Shown piece after piece: positions 48,886-57,519 of a stretch of 64,000 nt of DNA; position 1 is the first letter of the stretch; every line of letters starts with the position of its first letter. The notes below the pieces were generated by a model that saw nothing but the letters and a program-made list of their open reading frames with translations, made no database searches and had not been told where the DNA came from. The position numbers and the translations under genes were made by a program. The DNA is from Acidovorax soli (GTDB lineage Bacteria > Pseudomonadota > Gammaproteobacteria > Burkholderiales > Burkholderiaceae_C), in the NCBI RefSeq assembly GCF_014207955.1, contig NZ_JACHLK010000004.1:62001-126000 (forward strand), in the 5' to 3' direction.

Positions 48886-49923
48886 ATGGACGCCCTCCAC
48901 ACCCCCTCCACCACCACCCGCCGCCGCAGCTTCCTGGGCAGCGCCGCCCTCGGCCTGGCCATCGCCCCCCTCGGGGGCCTGCTGGGCTCTGCGGCGCACG
49001 CCGCGCCGGCCAGCGGCGGCGCGGCCCGCTTCGGGTCCTACAAGACCGTCGACGCCGGTGACCTGCGCGTCGAGTACGCCGAAGCCGGGCCGGCCAATGG
49101 CCCCGTCGCCATCCTGCTGCACGGCTGGCCCTACGACATCCATGCCTTCGTCGATGTGGCACCGCGCCTGGCGGCCGCCGGCTACCGCGTGATCGTGCCC
49201 TCCCTGCGCGGCTATGGCGGCACGCGCTTCCTGGCGGCTGACACGCTGCGCAACGGCCAGCAGGGCGCCGTGGCCCAGGACATCATTGCGCTGATGGACG
49301 CGCTCGGCATCCGCCAGGCCGTGCTGGGCGCCTTCGACTGGGGCGCACGCACGGCCTGCATCCTGGCCGCCATCTGGCCCGAGCGCGTCGCCGGCCTGGT
49401 GTCCGTGAGCGGCTACCTGATCGGCAACCCGAAGGCCAATGCCAAGCCGTTGCCGCCGGCCGCCGAGTTCGCCTGGTGGTACCAGTCCTACTTCGCCACC
49501 GACCGCGGCCGCGATGGCTATGCCGCCAACCCGGCCGCGTTCAACCGCTTCATCTGGCAGCAGGCCTCGCCGAAGTGGCAGTTCGACGAAGCGACCTACC
49601 AGCGCAGTGCCCAGTCCTTCGACAACCCCGACCATGTGGCCATCGTGGTCCACAACTACCGCTGGCGCATCGGCCTGGTGGGCGGCGAGGCGCGCTTCGA
49701 TGCGCTGGAGTCCCGGCTCGCGACCGCGCCCAGCATTGCCGTGCCGTCCATCACGATGGAAGGCGACGCCAATGGCGCGCCCCACCCGGACCCGGCCGTC
49801 TATGCGAAGAAGTTCACGGGCCGCTACCAGCACCGCCATCTGGCCGGCGGCATCGGCCACAACCTGCCGCAGGAAGCACCCGCGGCCTTTGCGCAGGCGG
49901 TGATCGACGTCACGCGGCTCTGA
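48886..49923 (+). CDS. Tat-exported alpha/beta hydrolase, epoxide-hydrolase-like
   Basis: The 345-residue protein starts with a twin-arginine signal (TTRRRSFLGSAALGLAIAP, cleaved near AHA-AP). The mature part has the oxyanion motif LLHGWPYD, nucleophile Asp in GAFDWGARTA, and catalytic His in GGIGHNLPQE. Asp nucleophile and HGWP point to epoxide hydrolase or haloalkane dehalogenase chemistry rather than esterase. It would act in the periplasm. ATG 48886 is used; the longer frame lacks the Tat start. It is followed after 33 bp by dipZ. Confidence 0.88.
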   Translation: MDALHTPSTTTRRRSFLGSAALGLAIAPLGGLLGSAAHAAPASGGAARFGSYKTVDAGDLRVEYAEAGPANGPVAILLHGWPYDIHAFVDVAPRLAAAGYRVIVPSLRGYGGTRFLAADTLRNGQQGAVAQDIIALMDALGIRQAVLGAFDWGARTACILAAIWPERVAGLVSVSGYLIGNPKANAKPLPPAAEFAWWYQSYFATDRGRDGYAANPAAFNRFIWQQASPKWQFDEATYQRSAQSFDNPDHVAIVVHNYRWRIGLVGGEARFDALESRLATAPSIAVPSITMEGDANGAPHPDPAVYAKKFTGRYQHRHLAGGIGHNLPQEAPAAFAQAVIDVTRL

Positions 49924-49956
49924 CCTCTGCCCACCACCTGCCTGCCTGGAGCTGCC

Positions 49957-51693
49957 ATGACCCTGTACATCCTCGCGTTTCTCAGTGGGATGCTGACCCT
50001 GCTCAGCCCCTGCATCCTGCCGGTGCTGCCCTTTGTCTTTGCGCGCCAGGACCGGCCTGCCGCGCAGGGCAGCCTGCCCTTGCTCGCCGGCCTGGCCGTG
50101 GCCTTCGCCACCGTGGCCACGCTGGGTGCGGTGGCGGGGGCCTGGGCCGTGCACCTGAACCAGGCCGGCCGCTGGGTCGCGCTGGCCTCGCTGGCCTGGT
50201 TTGCACTCTCTCTGCTGCTGCCCGGGGTGGCGGGCTGGTGGAGCCGGCCGCTGGTGCGGGCGGGCGAGCGCCTGCTGCGCGTCAAGACCCAGAGGCCCTG
50301 GCTGGGCTCGGCGCTGCTGGGTGTTGCCACCGGCCTGGTCTGGTCGCCGTGCGCAGGCCCGGTGCTGGGCCTGGTGCTTTCCAGCGCCGCCCTGGCCGGC
50401 CCCGGGGTGCAGACCTCGCTGCTGCTGCTGTCCTATGCCGCGGGTGCCGCCCTGGCCCTGTGGGTCGCGCTGCGGATGGGGGCCCGGCCTCTGGCAGCCC
50501 TCAAGGCACGCTGCCTGCCTGGCGTGGCCGGTCGCCGGGTTGCGGGCGGGGTGATGCTGGTGGCCGTGTGCGCGGTCGCCCTGGGCCTGGACACGGGCGT
50601 GCTGGCCCGGCTCACCGGCCCGGGCGCTGCCGGGCTCGAAGCCCGTCTGCTGCAAGGTGCGATGCCAGGGGCCGAGGCGGCCGAGTTGCCCGCCGGGCGC
50701 AACGCCACGCCGCGCCCCTCCAGCCTGCCCATCGAATCCACGCGGGCCAGCCTCGACGGCGGCAGCCAGTGGCTCAACGCCGCACCACAGTCCATGGCGG
50801 CCCTGCGTGGCAAGGTCGTGCTGGTGAACTTCTGGACCTACTCCTGTGTCAACTGCCTGCGCACGCTGCCCTATGTCAAGGCATGGGCGCAGAAGTACGC
50901 GGACCGCGGCCTCGTGGTCGTGGGCGTGCACACCCCGGAGTTCGCGTTCGAGAAGGACACCGGCAACGTCCAGCGGGCCCTGAAGGACCTGGGCATTGCC
51001 TACCCCGTGGTGCAGGACAACGATTTCCGCATCTGGCGCAGCTTCGACAACCGCTACTGGCCGGCGCTGTACTTCGTCGACGCCCAGGGCCGCGTGCGGC
51101 ACCACCAGTTCGGCGAAGGCGGGCATGCGGCGTCCGAGCGCGTGATCGAGGAGCTGTTGCGCGAAGCCGGTGCACCGGCCACCGCCACCAGCGCCAGTGC
51201 CGCGCAACCGGACACCCGGGGCCTGGGCCTGGCGGCCGATGCCGCCACCTTGCGCAGCCCCGAGACCTACCTGGGCTACGAAAAGGGCAGCCGCCCGCGT
51301 GTGGCGGGCAGCGTGGTGGCCGACCTGCCGGCAAACTACAGCGCCGCGCCCCTGCAGACCAACACCTGGTCGCTCGCGGGCAACTGGACGCTGGCGCCCG
51401 AGTTCGTGCAGGTCCACCAGCCGGATGGCCGGCTGGCGGTGCGTTTCGAGGCCCGCGATGCCAACCTGGTGCTCGGCACCGCCACGGGGCAGCCCGTGCG
51501 CTTTCGGGTGACGCTGGATGGACAGCCCCCTGGCATCCACCATGGCACCGATGTGGATGCCGACGGCAATGGCGTGGCCGATGCCACGCGGCTCTACCAG
51601 CTCATCCGCCAGGGCGGCGCGGTGAAGCCGCGCACCGTGGAGATCCAGTTCCTGGATGCGGGCGCGCGCGGCTATGCCTTCACCTTTGGTTGA
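49957..51693 (+). CDS. dipZ: DipZ-type CcdA-thioredoxin fusion
   Basis: The 578-residue protein joins three parts. A CcdA-like membrane electron carrier spans residues ~1-215, with Cys19 (LLSPCILP) and Cys132 (VWSPCAGP). A periplasmic thioredoxin domain has Cys297 and Cys300 (WTYSCVNCLRTLPYVKAW, active-site CVNC). A C-terminal beta-sandwich like that of mycobacterial DipZ covers ~residues 430-578. It should carry cytoplasmic thioredoxin electrons to periplasmic substrates. Being 33 bp downstream of the Tat hydrolase gene, it is probably cotranscribed with it. Confidence 0.9.
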   Translation: MTLYILAFLSGMLTLLSPCILPVLPFVFARQDRPAAQGSLPLLAGLAVAFATVATLGAVAGAWAVHLNQAGRWVALASLAWFALSLLLPGVAGWWSRPLVRAGERLLRVKTQRPWLGSALLGVATGLVWSPCAGPVLGLVLSSAALAGPGVQTSLLLLSYAAGAALALWVALRMGARPLAALKARCLPGVAGRRVAGGVMLVAVCAVALGLDTGVLARLTGPGAAGLEARLLQGAMPGAEAAELPAGRNATPRPSSLPIESTRASLDGGSQWLNAAPQSMAALRGKVVLVNFWTYSCVNCLRTLPYVKAWAQKYADRGLVVVGVHTPEFAFEKDTGNVQRALKDLGIAYPVVQDNDFRIWRSFDNRYWPALYFVDAQGRVRHHQFGEGGHAASERVIEELLREAGAPATATSASAAQPDTRGLGLAADAATLRSPETYLGYEKGSRPRVAGSVVADLPANYSAAPLQTNTWSLAGNWTLAPEFVQVHQPDGRLAVRFEARDANLVLGTATGQPVRFRVTLDGQPPGIHHGTDVDADGNGVADATRLYQLIRQGGAVKPRTVEIQFLDAGARGYAFTFG

Positions 51694-51729
51694 CGGGCCT
51701 GCAGGCGCCCGCGCGGCGTGCGCCGCTGG

Positions 51730-53952
51730 TCAGAGCAGGTGCTCCAGCCGGATCGGCAGCTCGCGCAGGCGCTTGCCCGTGGCGTGGAAGATGGCGTTGG
51801 CAATGGCCGGCGCTACGCCGGTCATGACCACTTCGCCCAGGCCCTTCACGCCCAGGGCGTTGAGGTGCGGGTCGGGCGCGTCGATGAAATCGGCCTCGAT
51901 GCTGCCGATGTCGAGGTTCACCGGCAACACGTACTCGGCCAGGTTGGCGTTGAGGAAGCCGCCATGGCGCGGGTCCACCTCGCTGATCTCACGCAGCGCC
52001 GCGCCAATGCCCCAGACCACGCCGCCCTGCACCTGGCTGCGCGCGGTGCGCGGGCTGGCCACGCGGCCGCAGTCGGCCACACTCACCACACGCGGCACGC
52101 GCACGCGGCGCGTGTGGGGCTCGATGCGCACCTCCACGAAATGCGCGATGTAGCTGAAGGCCGTGAACTCCGGGTAGTGCGGCCCTGCCGCCGAGGGCAG
52201 GCCCTGGGCCAGGCGGGCATAGATCGGCTCGGGCTGGCCTGGCGCGCGGTGGCGGCTTTCCACCTCGATGAAGGGGGTGCGCGCGGCCTTGAGGATCTGC
52301 GCGGGCGTGCGGGCGCGCCGCGAGGTGCTGTTGAGCGCCGCCAGCTCGGCCTTGGCCTGTTCGGCCGCCTGCAGCACCGCCGGCAGGGCCGTGGCCGTGC
52401 CCCAGGAACCGGCGGTCAGGTGCTGGGGCACGCTGCGCGTGTCGCCCAGCACCACGGTCACCTGGCGGGCCGGCACCTGCAGCACCCCGGCCACGGTGTT
52501 GGCAACGGCCGTGCGGATGCCCTGGCCCATCTCGTGCCCGCCGATGTCGATGCGCACGCGGCCATCGTCCGACACGCGCAGCCGCGCAATGGCCGGCGCC
52601 ATCGCCGCCTTGTAGGCGCCGGCGGCCACGCCCCAGCCGATCAGCGTGCCGTCGGCCGCCCGCATGGAGCCGGGCGCCGGGCTGCGGCGCGCCCAGCCAA
52701 AGCGCTCGGCCCCGCGTGTGAGGCACTGCGCCAGGTGGCGCGAGGAGAAGGGCTTGCCCGATTGCGGGTCCACCGGCGTGTCGTGGGCCAGGCGCAGCGC
52801 CACGGGGTCCTGGCCGGTGGCGTGGGCCAGCTCGTCCATGGCGCTTTCGAGTGCGAAGCAGGTGAAGTGCTCCCACGGCCCGCGCATGAAGCCGGGCGTG
52901 TGCGTGTCGGTGCGCACCAGGCTCTCGCGCCCGCGGAAATTCGCGCAGGCGTACATGCTGGCCGAGATCTCGGTGCACGATGAGGGAAACAGATCGTGCT
53001 GCGAGGTCTGCTGCTGCACCTCGTGCGTGATGGCCAGCAGCCGGCCTGTGGCATCGGCCCCGAGCTGCAGCCGGTGCGTGCTCGCGGGCCGAAAGCCCGA
53101 GGCATGGAACACCTGTTCGCGCGTCAGCACCAGCTTGACCGGGCGGCTCAGCCGGCGCGCCGCCAGCGCCACCAGCACGGTGTGGCCCTGCAGCGAATTC
53201 TTCTGCCCGAAGCCGCCGCCAACCGAGGGCGAGACCACGCGCACCTGGTCGGGCGGCAGCGCGAGCTGCCGCGCCAGGCCGTGGCGCAGCGCACCGCTGT
53301 TCTGCGTGGATTCGTACACCGTGAGCATGTCGCCCTGCCAGTGCGCCACCGTGCCCAGCAGCTCGATGGGGTTGGCATGCTGGGCGGGGCCACGGTACTG
53401 GGCCTCGATGCGCACGGATGCCGCTGCGAAGGCCACGTCGGCATCGCCGCGCACACGGTCGGCAAAGGCCGGCTTGGGCAGCGGCAGGTCGGCCTGGGGG
53501 AGCGCGCGGTTGCCGGGTGCGCCGAAGTCCACGGTGAACGGCGTCTCGTCGTACGTGGCGCGCACCAGTGCCGCCGCCTCGGTGGCTGCCTCCAGCGTAT
53601 CGGCCACCACGATGGCGATGGGCTGGCCGCTGTAGGCAATGGCCGTACCGGCCAGCGGCTGCAGGCTTTGCACGCCATAGCCGCCGCCCAGGATGAAGCC
53701 GGCCGAGGCCAGGCCTTGCATGTCCTCGTGCGTGAGGACCAGGCGCACGCCGGCCACGGCCTGCGCCGCGCTGCGGTCGATGGCGCGCAGCGTGCCGCGG
53801 CCGATGCGCGCCACGGCGAGCATGGCGTAGGCCATGCCAGGCAGGTTCTGGTCCGTGCCATAGCGCGTGGCGCCGCGCACCTTGTCATAGGCATCCACGC
53901 GCGCGGTGTCGGGGACGGCTTGGGAGGTGGTGGATTGTGTCGTCGTGGTCAT
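51730..53952 (-). CDS. paoC: Periplasmic aldehyde oxidoreductase, molybdenum subunit
   Basis: The 740-residue protein is a xanthine-oxidase-family large subunit of the PaoC (YagR) type, which binds molybdopterin cytosine dinucleotide. Visible features are DKVRGATRYGTDQ, SPSVGGGFGQKNS, GFMRGPWEH, GGHEMGQGIRTAVAN and the catalytic Glu in GVKGLGEVVMTGVAPAI. PaoABC oxidises aromatic and other aldehydes to acids in the periplasm, being exported by the Tat signal on PaoA. Its ATG overlaps the paoB stop. The maturation factor PaoD/XdhC is not in the window. Confidence 0.92.
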   Translation of the reverse strand: MTTTTQSTTSQAVPDTARVDAYDKVRGATRYGTDQNLPGMAYAMLAVARIGRGTLRAIDRSAAQAVAGVRLVLTHEDMQGLASAGFILGGGYGVQSLQPLAGTAIAYSGQPIAIVVADTLEAATEAAALVRATYDETPFTVDFGAPGNRALPQADLPLPKPAFADRVRGDADVAFAAASVRIEAQYRGPAQHANPIELLGTVAHWQGDMLTVYESTQNSGALRHGLARQLALPPDQVRVVSPSVGGGFGQKNSLQGHTVLVALAARRLSRPVKLVLTREQVFHASGFRPASTHRLQLGADATGRLLAITHEVQQQTSQHDLFPSSCTEISASMYACANFRGRESLVRTDTHTPGFMRGPWEHFTCFALESAMDELAHATGQDPVALRLAHDTPVDPQSGKPFSSRHLAQCLTRGAERFGWARRSPAPGSMRAADGTLIGWGVAAGAYKAAMAPAIARLRVSDDGRVRIDIGGHEMGQGIRTAVANTVAGVLQVPARQVTVVLGDTRSVPQHLTAGSWGTATALPAVLQAAEQAKAELAALNSTSRRARTPAQILKAARTPFIEVESRHRAPGQPEPIYARLAQGLPSAAGPHYPEFTAFSYIAHFVEVRIEPHTRRVRVPRVVSVADCGRVASPRTARSQVQGGVVWGIGAALREISEVDPRHGGFLNANLAEYVLPVNLDIGSIEADFIDAPDPHLNALGVKGLGEVVMTGVAPAIANAIFHATGKRLRELPIRLEHLL

Positions 53953-54950
53953 GCCGTGCCTGCCCGTTCCCTGGCGATGAGGAGTGCGTCGGCCACCGTC
54001 TGGCGGCCCAGTTCGATGCGAAAGCCGCTGTGCTGCCCGGCCCGGGCTCCTTCGAAGGCGATGGCGCCCGCGCGCAGTGCGCTCTCGCGCGTGAGCGGCT
54101 GGTTGAGCAAGGCCTCTTCGGCCTGGCTTGCGCGCCAGGGCCGGGTGGCCACGCCGCCCAGCGCAATGCGCGCGGCACGCACCACACCGCCCTCCAACTG
54201 CAATGCCACGGCCGCCGATGCCAGCGCAAAGGCGTAGGACTCGCGGTCACGGACCTTGTGGTACGTGGACGCCCGGCCCAGCGGCGAGGCCGGCACGCGG
54301 ATGCGCGTGACCAGCTCGTCGGCGGCCAGCGCGGTCTCGATGTGGGGTGTGCTGCCCGGCTCGCGGTGCAGCGCCTCGATGGGAATGCTGCGCCTGCCGC
54401 GCGGGCTGATGGTGTCCACCACGGCGTCGAAGGCCGTGAGCGCAATCGCCCAGTCGCCGGGGTAGACGGCATTGCAGGCATCGCTGGCGCCCAGCAGGGC
54501 CTGGCCGCGGTCGGCACCGTCGATGGCGGCGCAGCCGCTGCCGGGCTGGCGCTTGTTGCAGGGGTAGGCCTCACCGCCGCGAAAGTAGGCGCAGCGCGTG
54601 CGCTGCAGCAGGTTGCCGCCCACGCTGGCCATGTTGCGCAGCTGCTGCGAGGCGGCCTTCCACAGCGATTCGGCCAGCGCCGGGTAGAGCACCATGATGC
54701 GCGGGTCGGCCGCTACCTTGGCCATGGGCGCGAGCGCACCAAAGCGCAGCTCGGGCCCGGTGGTGTGGATGGCCGTGAGCTCGCGCACGCCGGTGATGTC
54801 GATCACGGCGGGTGGCGCCATCACGCCCAGCTTCATCAGGTCGTACAGCGTGGTGCCGCCGGCCAGGTAGCGCGTGCCCTCGGGGGCGGCGGCCATGGCG
54901 CGCACGGCATCGGCCGCGGTGGTGGTGCGAGAGTAGGCGAAGGGCTGCAT
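53949..54950 (-). CDS. paoB: Periplasmic aldehyde oxidoreductase, FAD subunit
   Basis: The 333-residue FAD-binding protein has YLAGGTTLYDLMKLGV and RNMASVGGNLLQRTRCAYF. The Cys-rich insert RCAYFRGGEAYPCNKRQPGSGC with CNAVYPGDWAIAL matches the extra Fe4S4 site unique to PaoB among xanthine-oxidase-family flavin subunits. ATG 54950 lies two bases after the paoA stop; the open frame further upstream is a shadow of paoA. Confidence 0.92.
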   Translation of the reverse strand: MQPFAYSRTTTAADAVRAMAAAPEGTRYLAGGTTLYDLMKLGVMAPPAVIDITGVRELTAIHTTGPELRFGALAPMAKVAADPRIMVLYPALAESLWKAASQQLRNMASVGGNLLQRTRCAYFRGGEAYPCNKRQPGSGCAAIDGADRGQALLGASDACNAVYPGDWAIALTAFDAVVDTISPRGRRSIPIEALHREPGSTPHIETALAADELVTRIRVPASPLGRASTYHKVRDRESYAFALASAAVALQLEGGVVRAARIALGGVATRPWRASQAEEALLNQPLTRESALRAGAIAFEGARAGQHSGFRIELGRQTVADALLIARERAGTA

Positions 54951-54952
54951 GC

Positions 54953-55594
54953 TCAGGCCCTCCGCACCAGGGGCGCCGCCTGCTGGATGGCCCCCACGAT
55001 GCCCACATAGGCGCCGCAGCGGCACAGGTTGCCGCTCATGTACTCGCGGATCTGCTCGGGCGACTTGGCATGCCCTTCGCGCACGCAGGCGATGGCCGCC
55101 ATGATCTGGCCTGGCGTGCAGTAGCCGCACTGCAGCGCATCGTGGTCGATGAAGGCCTGCTGCATGGGGTGCAGCGCGCCGCCGGGGCCTTCGATGCCCT
55201 CGATGGTGGTCACCGCGCGCCGGTCGGCCTGCACCGCCAGGGTGAGGCACGAGGCCACGCGCTGGCCATCGAGGTGCACCGTGCAGGCGCCGCACTGGCC
55301 ATGGTCGCAACCCTTCTTGGCGCCCGTGAGGGCCAGGTGCTCGCGCAGCGTGTCAAGCAGCGAGGTGCGCGCATCGACCACCAGGTGGACCGGCTGGCCG
55401 TTGACCTGCAGGCGGATGGGCAGCGCGTAAGCGGGCGCCGAGGACCGTGCAGCCGGGGCGGCCTCTGCATCGGGGGTGATGCCGCAGGCCAGGGCGGCGG
55501 CTGCGCTGCCGAGCACCACTTCGCGGCGGTTGAGCTCGGGGCCGGCCAGGGCGGCTGGCGGGGTGGTGGGGGCGTCTGGGGAAGGGGGCTTCAT
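54953..55594 (-). CDS. paoA: Periplasmic aldehyde oxidoreductase, 2Fe-2S subunit with Tat signal
   Basis: The 213-residue protein has a Tat signal (NRREVVLGSAAAALACGI) and two 2Fe-2S domains: CDHGQCGACTVHLDG in the plant-type half, and CGYCTPGQ with NLCRCGAY in the helical half. It passes electrons from PaoC to PaoB and carries the export signal for the whole complex. It is the first gene of paoABC and is divergent from an HxlR regulator across 140 bp. Confidence 0.92.
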   Translation of the reverse strand: MKPPSPDAPTTPPAALAGPELNRREVVLGSAAAALACGITPDAEAAPAARSSAPAYALPIRLQVNGQPVHLVVDARTSLLDTLREHLALTGAKKGCDHGQCGACTVHLDGQRVASCLTLAVQADRRAVTTIEGIEGPGGALHPMQQAFIDHDALQCGYCTPGQIMAAIACVREGHAKSPEQIREYMSGNLCRCGAYVGIVGAIQQAAPLVRRA

Positions 55595-55694
55595 CGGCGT
55601 TTCCTGCTAGGGGGAAACCAGCCCAACAGCACGTGTGGCCATTGGCAGGTCGTGGTGGGGCGGATCGTATGATCGGCCCGAGCCCATGGGAAGT

Positions 55695-55712
55695 AGGCAC
55701 TTGAAAGTGCCT
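55695..55712. promoter_or_regulatory. Perfect 18-bp palindrome between paoA and hxlR
   Basis: AGGCACTT-GA-AAGTGCCT is a perfect inverted repeat, flanked by AAGT at 55691-55694 and ACTT at 55714-55717, which extend the symmetry. It ends 22 bp before the HxlR start codon and lies 100 bp upstream of paoA. It is the obvious operator for the HxlR protein, acting on itself and paoABC. Confidence 0.7.
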
Positions 55713-55734
55713 CACTTACCGCGCGGAAACCGCC

Positions 55735-56181
55735 ATGACCCTGCACGACACCACACACGCCCATCGCCACCCGCTGCACAAGCACCCGCCGCCGGGCCCC
55801 ACCGACCCGGAGCTCGACCGGCTGGTGCGCGAGATCATCGGCCGCGTGGCCGACAAATGGACCATGCTGGCGCTGGAGGTGCTGGCCGAGCATGGGCGCC
55901 TGCGCTTCACGCGCGTGGGCGAGCTGGTGGGCGACATCAGCCAGAAGATGCTGACCAAGACCCTGCGCCAGATGGAGGCCGATGGCCTGGTGGTGCGCAC
56001 CGTGTTCGCCGTGGTGCCGCCGCGCGTGGAGTACGAACTGACCGAGCGCGGCCAGAGCCTGGGCGCGGCCTTCTGCGGCGTGTGGCTGTGGGCCGAGGAA
56101 CACCGCCAGGGCATCCTCGAGTCGCGCCAGGCTTTCGAGGACGGCAGCAGCGCTGCCGCAGGCGGGGGCGAGCCGTCCTGA
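55735..56181 (+). CDS. HxlR-family regulator
   Basis: The 148-residue winged-helix protein has the HxlR core: VADKWTMLALEVLAEHGRLRFTRVGELVGDISQKMLTKTLRQME cut here to ISQKMLTKTLRQMEADGLV, then PPRVEYELTERGQSL. Unusually, the first 20 residues hold six His (HDTTHAHRHPLHKH), suggesting metal binding. The N-terminal redox Cys of sensors such as YodB or HypR is missing; one Cys lies in the C-terminal helix. It probably represses paoABC in response to aldehydes. Confidence 0.88.
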   Translation: MTLHDTTHAHRHPLHKHPPPGPTDPELDRLVREIIGRVADKWTMLALEVLAEHGRLRFTRVGELVGDISQKMLTKTLRQMEADGLVVRTVFAVVPPRVEYELTERGQSLGAAFCGVWLWAEEHRQGILESRQAFEDGSSAAAGGGEPS

Positions 56182-56190
56182 CGGCCGGGC

Positions 56191-56676
56191 TCAGGCGGGC
56201 CGCTGGCCGGCGCGGCCGTGGCTGGGCAGCGCATTCCAGGTGATGGGCTGCCACAGCGCCAACTGTGCGAGCGCGGGGCTGGTGTTGACCAGGTCGGCGA
56301 TCGAGTAGCGGTCGAGCTCGCGCAGAAAGACCTCGGTGGCCTGCTTGAGCGCCACCTCCAGGCCGCAGCCGCCGGTCAGCACGCACTGGTTGTCTTCGCC
56401 CAGGCATTCGACGAGGGCAAAGTCGGCCTCCAGCCGGCGCACCACCTCGCCGAGCGATAGCTTGCGCGGGTCGGCCGCCAGGCGCATGCCGCCATTGCGG
56501 CCGCGCACCGTGTCCACCCAGCCGGTCTTGCCCAGCGCCTGGGTTACTTTCATCAGGTGGGCCTGCGAGATGCCGAAGGCCTCGGTGATGTCGGCGATGG
56601 TCACCAGGGCATCGGTGCGCGAGGCCAGCACCAACAGCACGCGCAGGGAGTAGTCGGTGAAAACGGTCAGGCGCAT
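56191..56676 (-). CDS. nsrR: NsrR-like Rrf2 family NO-sensing repressor
   Basis: The 161-residue Rrf2 protein starts MRLTVFTDYSLRVLLVLASR and carries three cluster Cys in LVECLGEDNQCVLTGGCGLE, the NsrR spacing. NsrR holds a 4Fe-4S cluster destroyed by nitric oxide, which releases the DNA. It lies 39 bp downstream of the alternative oxidase gene on the same strand and is probably cotranscribed with it, so it would regulate both. Confidence 0.88.
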   Translation of the reverse strand: MRLTVFTDYSLRVLLVLASRTDALVTIADITEAFGISQAHLMKVTQALGKTGWVDTVRGRNGGMRLAADPRKLSLGEVVRRLEADFALVECLGEDNQCVLTGGCGLEVALKQATEVFLRELDRYSIADLVNTSPALAQLALWQPITWNALPSHGRAGQRPA

Positions 56677-56715
56677 GGGGCAGGGCAGGGCAGGGTGGTG
56701 TTGTGCCCGATTGTC

Positions 56716-57381
56716 TCAGCTGGCGTGTTGCTGCACGGCGCCCGCGGTGCTCAGGGCGTTGGCAAAGCCATGGTTCACGTCGCGGTGGCCCGCCTCGTCG
56801 GCGCGCACGGCCAGCACCACATCGCGCAGGCGGGCGTCGGCGGGCAGCTTCCAGTAGGCGATGGCAATGTCGGGGGCGGGCACGTTCTCGACCCGGCCTT
56901 CGTCGATCTCCTGGAGGTACAGCGTGTAGCTGACCACGGCCTGCTCCTCGAAATAGCCCACCAGGCGGTGCGCCGTGCGCGAGGAGACCAGGTACAGCGC
57001 GAAGAAGCAGACAAAGAAAACGGCCTGCGTGAGCAAAATCACCGCGCGCTCGAACCAGCTGGGCCGGGCGATCTCGATGAAGGTCATGAGGTGCATGCGC
57101 TCGTTCTCGGCTTCGTCCAGCAGGGTGCGGATCCAGCCTGCGTCGTCCACCATCCAGCGCAGGCAGCGCAGGTGCACGAGCATGCCGCCCACCATGCCGG
57201 GCACGGCGGCCACGGTCTCCAGCACGATGGCGCGGTTGCCATAGCGCTTGGCGAAGAAGGTGTCGGCAAAGAAGCGCAGCGCCAGGGTGATGGCCAGGGC
57301 CACACGGTCGGACAGGCCGTGGGCGGGGTGGTGGGCATCGAGGCTGCGGGCGGAATCGGGGGTATGGGTCTCGGTGTTCAT
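56716..57381 (-). CDS. aox: Alternative oxidase (ubiquinol oxidase, non-heme di-iron)
   Basis: The 221-residue membrane protein has the di-iron ligand motifs of alternative oxidase: LETVAAVPGMVGGML, ENERMHLMTF (first ExxH), YFEEQAVVSYT and RADEAGHRDVNHG (second ExxH). It accepts electrons from ubiquinol and reduces O2 without pumping protons and without the heme-copper site that NO poisons. In Vibrio fischeri the homologue is NO-inducible through NsrR, matching the gene arrangement here. It is rare among bacteria. Confidence 0.93.
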   Translation of the reverse strand: MNTETHTPDSARSLDAHHPAHGLSDRVALAITLALRFFADTFFAKRYGNRAIVLETVAAVPGMVGGMLVHLRCLRWMVDDAGWIRTLLDEAENERMHLMTFIEIARPSWFERAVILLTQAVFFVCFFALYLVSSRTAHRLVGYFEEQAVVSYTLYLQEIDEGRVENVPAPDIAIAYWKLPADARLRDVVLAVRADEAGHRDVNHGFANALSTAGAVQQHAS

Positions 57382-57457
57382 GATGGCGTTCCAGTGGTGG
57401 CGCTGGGATCAAAGGCCAGGTACCTGGATGGCTTGCTGTCTACCGCGCCGCGTAAAC

Positions 57458-57486
57458 ATGTATTTAATGTATATCTTTAAATGCAT
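57458..57486. promoter_or_regulatory. Possible NsrR half-sites upstream of aox
   Basis: ATGTATTT at 57458-57465 and AAATGCAT at 57479-57486 each match a half of the ATGYATTT-N-AAATRCAT NsrR consensus. They are 13 bp apart instead of 1 bp, so their centres are 21 bp apart. A third ATGTAT starts at 57467. The block is A+T-rich and lies 77-105 bp upstream of the aox start. Confidence 0.45.
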
Positions 57487-57519
57487 GCTGTCAATTGCGG
57501 AGCGCTACGCGGGTGGGGC

